A stretch of DNA of 64,000 bases, from positions 2,108,001 through 2,172,000 of the forward strand of contig OW818698.1 in the NCBI GenBank assembly GCA_942493375.1, read 5' to 3'. Below are positions 27,860 to 37,147 of the stretch, in pieces. A model generated the notes under the pieces. The model worked only from the letters and a program-made list of their open reading frames with translations, did not search any database and was not told the DNA's origin. Position 1 is the first letter of the stretch, and each line of letters opens with the position of its first letter. Origin of the DNA: G942493375 sp942493375. Lineage in GTDB: Bacteria > Armatimonadota > UBA5829. A program made the position numbers and the translations under genes.

Positions 27860-28753
27860 TCACCCGCCGAAAACATCCAACCCGTACGACCGCAGTATCC
27901 CAACAGCCTCATCCACTTCACTCTTGCCAGGAACACCCAAAGCCAAATCCGGTTCCAGTCCACACGCTCTCCATTTTGTAACTCCCCTCGTATGGCAAGG
28001 CAGCACCTCCACCTCAATCGCCCCAACAGATGCAAGTGCTTTACCGAAAGAATGCACTATTCCTGAATCAGCGTTATACCCGGACACCAGGGGAATTCGA
28101 ACGATCATCTGCCCATCCTGCAAATGCCTTTTGCGGATATTCAGGAGCACATTCTCGCTATTATCACCGGGATAACGGGCTGTATCAGGATGCTTGAAAT
28201 CTATGTATAACAGGTCAATCAAGTCATATAGAACAGGCAGTTCAGCATGTGTCCCATTCGTCTCAATGGCTGTATGTATTCCAGAGTCTTTCAAACCGCC
28301 CAAAAGTTCGTGCAAAGGATCAAACTGGCAAGTAGGTTCTCCCCCGCCAATCGTCACACCTCCGGACTTTCCAAAGAATGCCCTGTAACGTTTTGCACGC
28401 TCAACCAAAGCCTCAACGCTCACCATCTGCCCAACCAGTTCAAACGCTGGATGGCAGCTCTTTATACAATCGTGCTCAGAACACTCCTTGCAAACCTCAA
28501 CATTCCGGATGATCACATCGCCATCAAGGTACACAGCACCATTTGGACATGCAGCAATAACATCGGCAGGCTCAGTCACCCTCTCTGAATAGAACAGGAC
28601 CTGAGGTGCAAAATCAATCGATTCCGGGGCTGCGCACCAGGGACATCTCAAGTTGCATCCCTTACAATATATAACCAGGCGCTGCCCTGGTCCGTCTACT
28701 ACTGCAGAAAACCCAATGTTGAATATCGAAAGCGATAATCCGGACTCACTCAT
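27860..28753 (-). CDS. Glycyl-radical-enzyme activating protein (radical SAM)
   Basis: The 297-aa product is a radical SAM activase. CKGCNLRCPWC holds the C-x3-C-x2-C cluster motif, and GGVTIGGGEPTCQ is the glycine-rich SAM contact. A second cysteine group (CKECSEHDCIKSC, about residues 88-100) is the ferredoxin-like insertion typical of activases of non-PFL glycyl radical enzymes. Its ATG at 28753 overlaps the stop of the enzyme gene as ATGA, so the two are translationally coupled. It would install the glycyl radical on that enzyme under anaerobic conditions. Confidence 0.9.
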   Translation of the reverse strand: MSESGLSLSIFNIGFSAVVDGPGQRLVIYCKGCNLRCPWCAAPESIDFAPQVLFYSERVTEPADVIAACPNGAVYLDGDVIIRNVEVCKECSEHDCIKSCHPAFELVGQMVSVEALVERAKRYRAFFGKSGGVTIGGGEPTCQFDPLHELLGGLKDSGIHTAIETNGTHAELPVLYDLIDLLYIDFKHPDTARYPGDNSENVLLNIRKRHLQDGQMIVRIPLVSGYNADSGIVHSFGKALASVGAIEVEVLPCHTRGVTKWRACGLEPDLALGVPGKSEVDEAVGILRSYGLDVFGG

Positions 28754-31125
28754 ACCGCGCACGTAGATTCTGGATCCAGCCGGTTGATTATATCTTCCTG
28801 AATTGCCGGAGACAGATCGAGGAAGTTCACAAACGTGCCGTGAATGCGCATTATATAAATGCCGCTCGGGACCAGCTCCCGGGGTTTCTCAAGAATCTGC
28901 CTCAGGTGTTTTGCAGTATCCACATTCAGATACATATAATATCCACCCGCATCAATCATATCCTTGCTAAAACCGAAGATCGGAGCAATCACATACTCGC
29001 GCAGCGCCTCCATAAAACCATCTTCTCTGAAACCAGCAACAAAGTTGGGATCAAGACCTATATGGCAGGCATATCCACCCAGAAAATCGGAGTAGGGCAG
29101 TGAGTGCATGCTCATAACACGTGGAGGCAGGCCGTGAGTCGCCATACCGGGAATCGGATCAATTCCGTAACCAAGGGGAGATCGGGCAAAGCGACCGTCC
29201 GGAGTAGCGCCAACCCAGTAACCATAGAGCAGATGTGTGCTGGGGGTGCTCCAGTCAGGCAGGAACGGATTTCCCCAGGGGTTACGCAGTGCTGAAACCT
29301 TTTCAGAGACCTTGTGCGCAATATCAGTAATATAGAGATCAATCCGGTAATCATCGTTGCCATACTTCGGAGCCGCCAGTATCCTGTTACGCACATCCTG
29401 CGCATTCTGGTAATCAGACCGCAGAACTTCTGTCAACGATCCCAACATCCTCGGTGAATTGTCATACAGATCATCCAGCGCACTGAAACTGTCAGCCACT
29501 ACGCTCAATCCGTGTATCAAGCAGCCGGACGCATTATAAACAGTTCCCTGTTTGGATGTATCACGCATATCAACACCGCTATCAAGTCCTCCCATAAAGC
29601 TGGACAAAAACGGCACCGGCAGCAGAGACAGGGCCTCCGTGCAGCCATTTGCAGCGCGTTCCATATGCGAAAGGAAATAGTCCAGATGCTTCCAAAACGC
29701 CTCACGCACGAGAGCAGGATCACCAAGAGGGTTCTGCTCATCGAGTCCAAGCTGTTCATGACTCAAGCCAATCCGCGCACCGGTAATAGCACTGACCCCA
29801 CCGTGTATCGTCAGTTCAAGCACCTTTGCCAGGTTCAACCAACTGTTGGTCGTATTCCCGGACTCTTTGCCCATAATCAAAGGTTCCTGGCACCCAGCGA
29901 TAGAGTAATTCGGCAGGTCTTCCTCAGCAATTCCTTTCCGACGAAGCACATCAAAGAGGATATCATCATTAAACAGGCTCGGAGTTACGCTGCCGGGTGT
30001 AGTAAAGAAAGGTTCCATAGCCTTATATACAGCATCAGGGGTCTTCAAATGGAGCTTGACCGAAAGTGCAGGCTGGGGTGTATTGCTGCGCCTGAACGCT
30101 TCCATAACAATCGATGTCATATCATTTGTAAGGTCACACCCATCAGAATCCCGCCCGCCGACCATTATATTCTGGCTGATAGCCCAGTTGCGATCACCCA
30201 CACAGAACAATGCCAGCATGTGTCTGACGAGTTCAATTGCAACCTCACGGTCAACCGATTCTTTCTCATAAAACGGCTGCAGAATCCTATCAAGGTTACC
30301 GACACTGAACGCATAAGGGTTAGGTGCCTGTTCGAGGGTCATCGCCATCCACAGCAGCGTAAAACTTTGAATAGCTTCATACAGATTCCGTGCTCCATAT
30401 CTTGGAACACGCGAACATGTCCGTGCAATCAAGTTCAATTCTTCACGCCGAACCAGATCCGTTTCCTGTTCAGCAAGCTTACTCGCCAGCGCCGAATACC
30501 GGTCCGCCAGCACTAACCCCGCTTCAAGGCTTGTTACGGCTGCCTGATAAAAACCACCTTCACCGCGTTTGGCTTTTTCAATTAGAGGAAGCAGGCCTTT
30601 CCGCAGCGCTGGACCAAAATCAGCAACTGTATGGCCTGTCACTTGCTCAACGAAATATGCGACTTCCTGAGTCTCCGCACCGGTCTCGTCATACACAGTT
30701 CCAAGCGTCTGAGCAAACTCTTCCTTTGACCAGAAATCTCGCACACTTTGAATCCGCTCTGCCGAAAGTCCGTTCTCAGGGTCAGGACTAATATCGCCAT
30801 AGACCGCCATAGGGTCACAGTAACCCGCAAATGTCTCTACCCGAAACTCCGGATTAATGAGGGCATAGGTCCGTGCAAATGCATCATCCTGAGTCCCGGC
30901 AACAATGGAATTTGGAGAGATCGATACAGGCAACTCCCGGCAGGATGCTTCAAACAGATAAGCCTGCACCGCAGCTCTGGATAGAGTCACCCCACTCTCA
31001 CGCAGCCGTTGCAAAGCCCGCATTCGAATCTCCTGAACCAAAAACCACCCATCCAGCCGTGCCATCGCACCCTTTTCCCGAAGCAGAGATTCAATATGCC
31101 TTGAAAGTCTATCCGCCTGAAACAT
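28750..31125 (-). CDS. Glycyl radical enzyme of unassigned substrate with an atypical RIHGT radical loop
   Basis: The 791-aa product has the PFL/glycerol-dehydratase-type barrel. The active-site Cys is in SIAGCQEPL (Cys 412, with Glu two residues later, as in dehydratase or lyase type enzymes). The C-terminal radical loop reads RIHGTFVNFLDLSP, with Gly at residue 763. The family norm is R-V-[SA]-G-[YFW], so both His before and Thr after the Gly are unusual. GGAGG precedes the ATG. The next gene is its activase, then a DeoR regulator. The substrate cannot be read from the sequence. Confidence 0.85.
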   Translation of the reverse strand: MFQADRLSRHIESLLREKGAMARLDGWFLVQEIRMRALQRLRESGVTLSRAAVQAYLFEASCRELPVSISPNSIVAGTQDDAFARTYALINPEFRVETFAGYCDPMAVYGDISPDPENGLSAERIQSVRDFWSKEEFAQTLGTVYDETGAETQEVAYFVEQVTGHTVADFGPALRKGLLPLIEKAKRGEGGFYQAAVTSLEAGLVLADRYSALASKLAEQETDLVRREELNLIARTCSRVPRYGARNLYEAIQSFTLLWMAMTLEQAPNPYAFSVGNLDRILQPFYEKESVDREVAIELVRHMLALFCVGDRNWAISQNIMVGGRDSDGCDLTNDMTSIVMEAFRRSNTPQPALSVKLHLKTPDAVYKAMEPFFTTPGSVTPSLFNDDILFDVLRRKGIAEEDLPNYSIAGCQEPLIMGKESGNTTNSWLNLAKVLELTIHGGVSAITGARIGLSHEQLGLDEQNPLGDPALVREAFWKHLDYFLSHMERAANGCTEALSLLPVPFLSSFMGGLDSGVDMRDTSKQGTVYNASGCLIHGLSVVADSFSALDDLYDNSPRMLGSLTEVLRSDYQNAQDVRNRILAAPKYGNDDYRIDLYITDIAHKVSEKVSALRNPWGNPFLPDWSTPSTHLLYGYWVGATPDGRFARSPLGYGIDPIPGMATHGLPPRVMSMHSLPYSDFLGGYACHIGLDPNFVAGFREDGFMEALREYVIAPIFGFSKDMIDAGGYYMYLNVDTAKHLRQILEKPRELVPSGIYIMRIHGTFVNFLDLSPAIQEDIINRLDPESTCAV

Positions 31126-31187
31126 TGCTGTCCTCCATTACACCCAGTTATAATCTGCACTTGATTCCATGCACACAAATACAACAA

Positions 31188-31237
31188 TGAGTCACAATAT
31201 AACTCATCATGACTCACTACAACTAATTATAACTCAT
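31188..31237 (-). promoter_or_regulatory. Operator-like repeats upstream of the glycyl radical operon
   Basis: TGAGTCA (31188-31194) and TGACTCA (31210-31216) form an inverted pair. TATAACTCAT occurs at 31198-31207 and 31228-31237 as a direct pair 30 bases apart. They lie 63-112 bases before the start of the glycyl radical enzyme. A DeoR regulator is encoded in the same operon, so these may be its binding sites (inference). Confidence 0.5.
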
Positions 31238-31288
31238 TTGGGATCAACAAATACAGCTGGTAATGCCAATTATTGAAAAGCAACTCTC

Positions 31289-32266
31289 TCAGTCCAACAA
31301 AGGAAGTACTCCCTCCTCTAACTCGCATATCTGCAGCAAAACATCACAGTATAGCTTCAACTTATCCTTATCACTGAACATATCAGCAGCAGAAAAATCC
31401 TGAGGAATAATCTCCCCCAGCTTCATGCAAAGTGCCGTTATCTTCTCATAACAATCAGCCAGATCATCCCTGCCATTATCACGGAAAAACTTCACCCCAT
31501 ACTGCCGGTCAAGGTACTGTTTATAATTGCACATTACATTTAAATACACCCAGAAATTCTCATCCCACGTGTAATTCAACAATGCATTAGCAAACGCCCT
31601 ATGTGCAGCCAAACCGTTATACTGCCCCTCAACCAGGTTGTCTTCCCGGATCAACCGTGATATCAGCTTCAGAGTCTCCGCAAATATGCCGTCCTTATCA
31701 GGTTTTTCACATTTCCCCTCAATAATCAGTATACGCCCCTGTATTCCTTCAGCAAAAAGACCGTTGTGCCAGTCTGACTTTCTAAAATATCCCGTTTCGT
31801 CCGCCGGATCTTTATGATCATCCTCAATATACATAAAAGGATTATAACCAAGCAGCACGCCGCCATCGTCGTCATATCCGGAAATCACACAAGCATCTGC
31901 ATGGTTAACTACACCTTCAAGCGTAATGACAGGAACTCCCCTGTCGACGCTCTTCATAATAATCTTCCTGTCAGCCTCATAATCCCCTCGAACATTAAGC
32001 GAAACCTTATACCCCAGCATCTTAAAAGTATGCTCAATAATAATCGGCGTATTCATTACATGATAATTGCCGTGATTCCATTCGATCACTGAAGGCTTCG
32101 AGAATGAAGTCCTGAAAGCACTACCCGAAACCGCACACACATAATCATAGTCCACTCTCTCCCCAAGTCCACAAACCGCCGAAACAACACTCCCCACATA
32201 CTCACTCTGCCTCCGCGTATCCGACCAGTCCACTTTCAACAAATCCGGTATAACATTCCTCTTCAT
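31289..32266 (-). CDS. Unknown cytoplasmic protein, possibly papain-fold (BtrH/C39-like) N-terminus
   Basis: The 325-aa product has no signal peptide and no membrane segment. The N-terminal half has alternating features such as HVMNTPIIIEHTFKMLGYKVSL, GVPVITLEGVVNHADACVISGYDDDGGVLLGYNP and FRKSDW. The strand-turn ADACVISGYD...LLGYNP recalls BtrH- or C39-type papain-fold proteins, where His-Ala..ISGYD contains a catalytic or residual His. A matching Cys (SAVCGLG) is present early. The assignment is tentative. The C-terminal 130 residues are helical. GGAGGA lies seven bases before the ATG. It is upstream of the glycyl radical operon, on the same strand. Confidence 0.5.
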   Translation of the reverse strand: MKRNVIPDLLKVDWSDTRRQSEYVGSVVSAVCGLGERVDYDYVCAVSGSAFRTSFSKPSVIEWNHGNYHVMNTPIIIEHTFKMLGYKVSLNVRGDYEADRKIIMKSVDRGVPVITLEGVVNHADACVISGYDDDGGVLLGYNPFMYIEDDHKDPADETGYFRKSDWHNGLFAEGIQGRILIIEGKCEKPDKDGIFAETLKLISRLIREDNLVEGQYNGLAAHRAFANALLNYTWDENFWVYLNVMCNYKQYLDRQYGVKFFRDNGRDDLADCYEKITALCMKLGEIIPQDFSAADMFSDKDKLKLYCDVLLQICELEEGVLPLLD

Positions 32267-32392
32267 TTCAGTCCTCCTGCATTACGCAAATATCGACCAT
32301 ATGTTCTATATTTTTATAGTATACAACAATAATCTCGTTACATTGCACTTTTTCGAAAATATTTCGAGCTTTTTCGGAAAGAGTAGTCAAGT

Positions 32393-32479
32393 GTTTCGGA
32401 ACTTGAGAGCTAGACTACAAATGATCCCAACCCGGAAGTTCCGAAACAAAATCTGCGCAAATCTGCGTAATCTGCGGAC
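32393..32479. repeat. 12-bp palindromic arms beside an AATCTGCG repeat
   Basis: GTTTCGGAACTT (32393-32404) and AAGTTCCGAAAC (32436-32447) are exact reverse complements separated by 31 bases. The AATCTGCG repeat begins directly after the right arm (32448-32479). Confidence 0.65.
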
Positions 32480-32510
32480 AATCATTCTTGATACGTTGGC
32501 CGTATCAACT

Positions 32511-33581
32511 CTACCTCGGCCACCTCAAATGCACTGGCAGCATCTCAGGATACTTCACATGTGGTTCAGTCTGATACCAATATGCTACCGATGCGATATC
32601 GTCCTGTAGTGGCTGGAACTTACCGTTAGGCCACCAACCCAGCGCCTGGATTGTCACCTTGAGGTCGTTATCAAACCGGATTGGGTCCAATATATGCCAG
32701 CGGTACAGCCCGTGCATAATGACCTGGTTCTCTTTATGGACGCACAGCGGATACCCCAGGAAGTTGGAATTGTATGTCGTCTCGCGGTTTTCAGGACCAT
32801 CATAGAAGCACCACGCCCCTCCGAAATAGTCCTCAGTGCCGGTCCCGCAGATAGTCGGATAATCGGTATCGCCATCGATGAAGAATTTAGCTTCCCCTTC
32901 ACCCCACCAGCCATTCGACAGCTGCGTCCAGGCAAGGTAGGTCCCCACATAATGCCCTTTACCTTTAATACTATCCACAATCACATGCTCAGGATTATCA
33001 ATTGGAGTCACCGACCGCCTCCACTGGGCATGGAAATAGGCCTCAGACTCATCCACATCCCTCAGTTCATAGTCCACCTGGAAGAAGAAGCAGTCCAGAT
33101 CCTTTTCCTGCTGGTTTTCAATCTCAATCCTGGCATGCTTCCTGAAAGGCATAGGCCAATATGAATTAAGCGCACCTTTAGGGTTCGCAACTATAGGCAT
33201 CGAATTAACACGCGCATACAAACCGTGCCCGCAGCAGAAGAAATCCCCAAATGGGACCTCCACCGATGGTATATCTTCCCCGTCCCAATACATCCGTATA
33301 ATAAGGTCCCTGTATGCATGAGGCCAGGTAGTCATCCAGATATGAGTAATTGCCCCCGGCCCTTCGATATCAGCAACAGTAGTCCTGGAGCCTTTAAGCA
33401 GAGTAAGACAGGGCTTTACCTTCCATCTTTTTCCAAGCATAGAAGCTGGCGATTTCTCATCAGGCACTTCCTGAGCAGCACTTCCTTTAGCCCCATCAGG
33501 ATTCTCCCCACAAATACTCCGGCTCCTAGCATCCGAAAGCCGAGTAATACCAAACATCCTAAACCCATTCTGATCAAACAT
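32511..33581 (-). CDS. DUF2961 / GH172 family protein
   Basis: The 356-aa product is taken from the ATG at 33581 with GGAGGAG eight bases upstream. It matches DUF2961, now GH172: GPGAITHIWMTTW, YWDGEDIPSVEVPFGDFFCCGHG, YFHAQWRR and ICGTGTEDYFGGAWCF. The Glu in GTGTEDYFGG is in the conserved cluster associated with catalysis. Characterised GH172 enzymes act on alpha-D-fructofuranosides or D-arabinofuranosides as oligomers. No signal peptide is present, so it is cytoplasmic. The actual sugar is unknown. Confidence 0.85.
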   Translation of the reverse strand: MFDQNGFRMFGITRLSDARSRSICGENPDGAKGSAAQEVPDEKSPASMLGKRWKVKPCLTLLKGSRTTVADIEGPGAITHIWMTTWPHAYRDLIIRMYWDGEDIPSVEVPFGDFFCCGHGLYARVNSMPIVANPKGALNSYWPMPFRKHARIEIENQQEKDLDCFFFQVDYELRDVDESEAYFHAQWRRSVTPIDNPEHVIVDSIKGKGHYVGTYLAWTQLSNGWWGEGEAKFFIDGDTDYPTICGTGTEDYFGGAWCFYDGPENRETTYNSNFLGYPLCVHKENQVIMHGLYRWHILDPIRFDNDLKVTIQALGWWPNGKFQPLQDDIASVAYWYQTEPHVKYPEMLPVHLRWPR

Positions 33582-33725
33582 AATACATTCTCCTCCAACT
33601 ACATTAACTAACAACTATCTGACCACTCATATAATCCAACCAACCAAGTCTTCCATACCCCATTTCGCGTGCTTTGGCGTGTTTAGCGGTTCTCCTTCTC
33701 ATAAATCTGCGTAAATCTGCGAAAT

Positions 33726-33770
33726 CGAGAGTATTCAAAAATCTAAAGCAAATTCTATTTTCGAATACTC
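33726..33770. repeat. 45-bp palindromic insert inside a dispersed repeat
   Basis: GAGTATTC (33729-33736) pairs with GAATACTC (33763-33770). The pairing extends inward (AAAAT with ATTTT) past one mismatch. The repeat copy at 27815-27850 has AATCTGCGCAATCTGCGG where this copy reads AATCTGCGAAAT, then the insert, then CTGCGG, so 27.8 kb gives the empty site. Confidence 0.75.
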
Positions 33771-34033
33771 CTGCGGATAATTATCTATCTCCGTCTATTT
33801 GTCCAATTATATCGAGTTGGTCGGTCATTTCAAATGGTGGATATTATGGGATATTTGTTGTATCATATGATTCAAAACTCTTCAAAACAAGACACCATAA
33901 ATCCCCAAGGCAAATGAGGGAACAACTGATACACCGCAGATAACCCCACCCTATGCATATTAAAATTGAACACCGACTGCTACCGAAACGTATATATACA
34001 TGAAAACAATATTAGCTTTTTTGTTTTCTCCTT

Positions 34034-34075
34034 ACTCGAAAATCTCCAGCCCTAACAGACCGGAGGTTTTTGAGT
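34034..34075 (-). terminator. Hairpin downstream of the GH84-like gene
   Basis: ACTCAAAAACCTCC on the minus strand pairs imperfectly (12 of 14) with GGAGATTTTCGAGT over a 14-base loop, 41 bases past the stop at 34116. A second short hairpin (CCGAAAATCGG) lies at about 34082-34093, closer to the stop. Confidence 0.5.
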
Positions 34076-34115
34076 ATGTATTCCGAAAATCGGAGACTAT
34101 TACCTTCGACATCAG

Positions 34116-36377
34116 CTACTTAAACTGCAGCGTCCCAAACAACTCCTGAGTATGAAACCCCGGGTTGCCTGGAGAGTTTGACCAGGCTGAGTTTTCATCT
34201 GTCCCCACTGTTGACCGGCAGATGTTCGCTTTCCATATATCCCCGCGTTTTGGAGGTTTACTGCTCCACGAACTGAAGGGGATTACTATTTCAGCCGTCC
34301 ATATTGTGTCTGTTTTGGATACTTTCACTTTCCAGTCAGCATTCCAGCCGCCAGGCCCGTTCATTGCAATCTCATCAAAACGGTTACCCATGTAGTCAAG
34401 GACAAAATGGTTGTAATCTCCCTTACCACCAGGCTGCAAGAATATCTCTACTGAATCCGATAGAGCATATATAACATCATCATGTTCCTTTGTTCCCGCA
34501 GGAACTGCAGGCAGCGGACGGCTGTAATACACTGTGAACGCCAGATATAAGTTTTTACTATCATAACCAATCCTGCCTTCAGTCCGATCAGCTTTAACAA
34601 GGGGTTTCAATGATAACTTAGCAGCACCAGACCAGCAGGCATCATCCAGCCAACCATCCAGGATAGGAGAAGCTGAGAATTTAGGGACGTCCAATGTTGG
34701 AGGCTCGGAAGCAAGCAGAGCCTGCCTAGATATCATCTCATTTGTCAGTCGCTCCGCAGGATATCCGGCAGCTACCAGCTGCTTAATGTTTTCCTGCATC
34801 TCACCGATCAGCTTCAGTTCAGCTTTCCTGTTACCTTTTGCCAGCTCAAGCTTCTTGTGTTTATCGGTATATCCCTTCAGTGGAGGGTATGCAGCAGTTC
34901 CATAGACTTTTTCAGTTGAGACCTGGAATGCAGTTTTGGGGTTAAACCCGTTCGGATTCCAGAGATAATCACCCATAGCAAGATTAAACTGTATAAGAGT
35001 CTCCATACAGATTTTGGTGTTGATAAACATCAGGCCATTAGAATCGTTCGTAAACCCATCAAAGAACCTGGCAGGACTGTCCGCAATCGGTAGATTTATG
35101 CAGCCGCTGTTATCCCACAGATACTGCTTGTGATTATTGACAATTCGCGAAAACGTCAGGTAGTCATCTCTGGACACACTACTGGATATAACCCGAGGGC
35201 CTGTCCATACTATTGCAACATCCTCAGGAGTCTGGGCTGCAAGGTCCCGCAGATACCTCCGGCCTTCCGGTTCAGTTGCTTTGTGATCATAGAGAGAGTA
35301 AACCGCTCCGCAGATAGAGAACTCCAGATTAGGATACTGGGGCTTCACCAGATCATGCAACCGACGCATCAGATACCCAACAGCCTTGCCAGGTGAATTG
35401 CCGAACTGTTCTCTTTCCGACTGATGAGGACAGACATAACGTCCGTTCTCAGATGGTGTCCAGTCGTCAGTTGCAATCATAATGTGGTCTATGCCGTAGG
35501 AAGCAGCCCATTTACACCTGTCAGCCAGATCCTTAATATCCTTCTCATCAGTCATATTAAACATAGGTTGATTGCGGTCTGCATAGATATTGAGCACCAG
35601 CATAAAGTCCATCAGCCCGGTCTCATCTTTGAAACTCTTCATCTCCTTGAGAGCTTCATCATAGGTAGGGAGTTTCCAGTAACCGGTAGCCTTGCCCGGA
35701 CTAAAATCACGCCACTCACGCCGGTGCTGCATGGCAAATCCATTGACCTTATACCTGGTAAAATCAGTATATAGACTTCTCATGAAAAATATATAATCGG
35801 ACAGATAGCGGTGAGACCACTGCGGCCAGTCGTTTACATCACCAGTTCTAATACCCGGTTGGCCGTTTTCAATCCCCATCTCCTGCAGCAGAGTCATAGC
35901 CGAATAAAATGCACCCCTGCTATCCTGACCGGCAGCTATAATCACAGTCTGATTATTTTTCTGCCTGACCCGAAGCACATAACCCTCTGCAGGAAGCACG
36001 ATTTGCCTGAAGCTCAGTGAGTAATCCTTATCTGCAGTTATAATCGCCTCATCTTCAAACTTGCCCAGAACTATAGAAAGCTTACTACCGCCTTTTACGA
36101 CTGATGTAAGTTTTGTTGCCCGTTCGGAGAGCATCTTCTTCGCCAGCTCAATTGCTCCGTCCGGTTTACCACCAGTCAGCACCTCAAAAGCTGCAAAGTC
36201 AACCGGAATAAACCTCCGTTCACCAATCATCTGCTGTGGCCTTGGGAGAAGATCGCTGGTATATATCAGCGGCTCATCTCCCCATCCATATAGTGGGAGT
36301 AAAAACAATATCACAATTAATAATGGACAATTGATAATTGACAATGAGAAACTGGCAACCAGATTACTACACTCCAT
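34116..36377 (-). CDS. Exported GH84-like beta-N-acetylglucosaminidase with C-terminal CBM9-like domain
   Basis: The 753-aa product is taken from the ATG at 36377 (AGGAAG eight bases upstream). The signal peptide core is IINCPLLIVILFLLPLYG. Residues about 30-160 form the GH20b/GH84 N-terminal domain (LLPRPQQMIGE...). The barrel carries IMIATDDWTP, the paired Asp-Asp used in substrate-assisted catalysis by GH84, and QEMGIENGQPGIRTGDVNDWPQW. Residues about 550-750 are a CBM9-like sandwich (ASPILDGWLDDACWSGA, VEIFLQPGGKGDYNHFVLD). It would release N-acetylhexosamine from glycans outside the cytoplasm. The hydrophobic core of the signal peptide lies within an AT-rich repeat-like stretch. Confidence 0.8.
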   Translation of the reverse strand: MECSNLVASFSLSIINCPLLIVILFLLPLYGWGDEPLIYTSDLLPRPQQMIGERRFIPVDFAAFEVLTGGKPDGAIELAKKMLSERATKLTSVVKGGSKLSIVLGKFEDEAIITADKDYSLSFRQIVLPAEGYVLRVRQKNNQTVIIAAGQDSRGAFYSAMTLLQEMGIENGQPGIRTGDVNDWPQWSHRYLSDYIFFMRSLYTDFTRYKVNGFAMQHRREWRDFSPGKATGYWKLPTYDEALKEMKSFKDETGLMDFMLVLNIYADRNQPMFNMTDEKDIKDLADRCKWAASYGIDHIMIATDDWTPSENGRYVCPHQSEREQFGNSPGKAVGYLMRRLHDLVKPQYPNLEFSICGAVYSLYDHKATEPEGRRYLRDLAAQTPEDVAIVWTGPRVISSSVSRDDYLTFSRIVNNHKQYLWDNSGCINLPIADSPARFFDGFTNDSNGLMFINTKICMETLIQFNLAMGDYLWNPNGFNPKTAFQVSTEKVYGTAAYPPLKGYTDKHKKLELAKGNRKAELKLIGEMQENIKQLVAAGYPAERLTNEMISRQALLASEPPTLDVPKFSASPILDGWLDDACWSGAAKLSLKPLVKADRTEGRIGYDSKNLYLAFTVYYSRPLPAVPAGTKEHDDVIYALSDSVEIFLQPGGKGDYNHFVLDYMGNRFDEIAMNGPGGWNADWKVKVSKTDTIWTAEIVIPFSSWSSKPPKRGDIWKANICRSTVGTDENSAWSNSPGNPGFHTQELFGTLQFK

Positions 36378-36672
36378 TTCCAACTTCCTGCCTTCATTTA
36401 TAATATACATAACCAAATTCCCCTTCGCCATTTTCTCCTGCCAATATAATAACAAACTGTATTCTACCAAATCTGCACAGATTTCATTCTGAATACACCC
36501 GCACATGCCAGAATCTCTTCTGATATCTTCCTCACACTCACCAACGCTAATACTTACGTTTATAAGTAATATTAATTACCTCTTATAGGCAACAATATAT
36601 GGAACATGCATTAGGTATGACATTGCAAGCAGGTGAGTACCCGCTAAATGTAGTCAAAGAGGTTATGAAAAA

Positions 36673-37023
36673 ATGCAGAGAACAATGATAGCCATACTGT
36701 TTGTACTAATGTATGCAGTAGCCATCGCAGCACCAGATAACGCTGCCGCAGTAAAGCCGCTGTTGAACCGTCCAGCTGACATCCAAACTGCAGCTCATTC
36801 AAAGAAAGAGCACCTGGCAGCCGCTGAGGGCACAAAAAAGACAGTAGTCTTTCTCAAACACATGGCTAAATACCATCAGTATATGGCTGCGGAGAACAAG
36901 AAACTCGGGCACAACGAAGTAGCCAAACACCACCTGGCCATCAGCAAGTCCATGTTGACTGGAGCAAAAGAATACGAAGCCCTGGGGAAAATCCATCTCA
37001 AACACGTTAAAACTGAAAAATAG
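36673..37023 (+). CDS. Small exported helical protein, unknown
   Basis: The 116-aa product has a clear signal peptide (MIAILFVLMYAVAIAAPDNAAA) and a Lys/His-rich helical remainder with no cysteines (HLAAAEGTKKTVVFLKHMAKY, HLAISKSMLTGAKEYEALGK). No family was recognised. It is the only plus-strand gene between 20 and 40 kb and is closed by a GC-rich hairpin. Confidence 0.6.
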   Translation: MQRTMIAILFVLMYAVAIAAPDNAAAVKPLLNRPADIQTAAHSKKEHLAAAEGTKKTVVFLKHMAKYHQYMAAENKKLGHNEVAKHHLAISKSMLTGAKEYEALGKIHLKHVKTEK

Positions 37024-37035
37024 ACAACAATTTTC

Positions 37036-37064
37036 GGGGCTGCAAACCTGTATTTTGCAGCCCC
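37036..37064 (+). terminator. Terminator of the small exported protein gene
   Basis: GGGGCTGCAAA pairs with TTTGCAGCCCC in a perfect 11-bp stem, 12 bases past the stop. A U-tract is missing. Confidence 0.65.
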
Positions 37065-37147
37065 TCACCTAATCCATTTAATCTGCGAAATTTACATAAT
37101 CGAGTAAACCAGAACTACCGAAACAGTCTGCCACTAGCAGATTATCC

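Larger units (their letters stand above)
33582..34115. other. 534-base intergenic stretch of repeats
   Basis: It holds the GCGTGTTTAGCGGTTCTC/AATCTGCG dispersed repeat (33664-33725 and 33771-33783), interrupted by a palindromic insert, and two hairpins near 34034-34094. No gene is supported. Confidence 0.6.
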
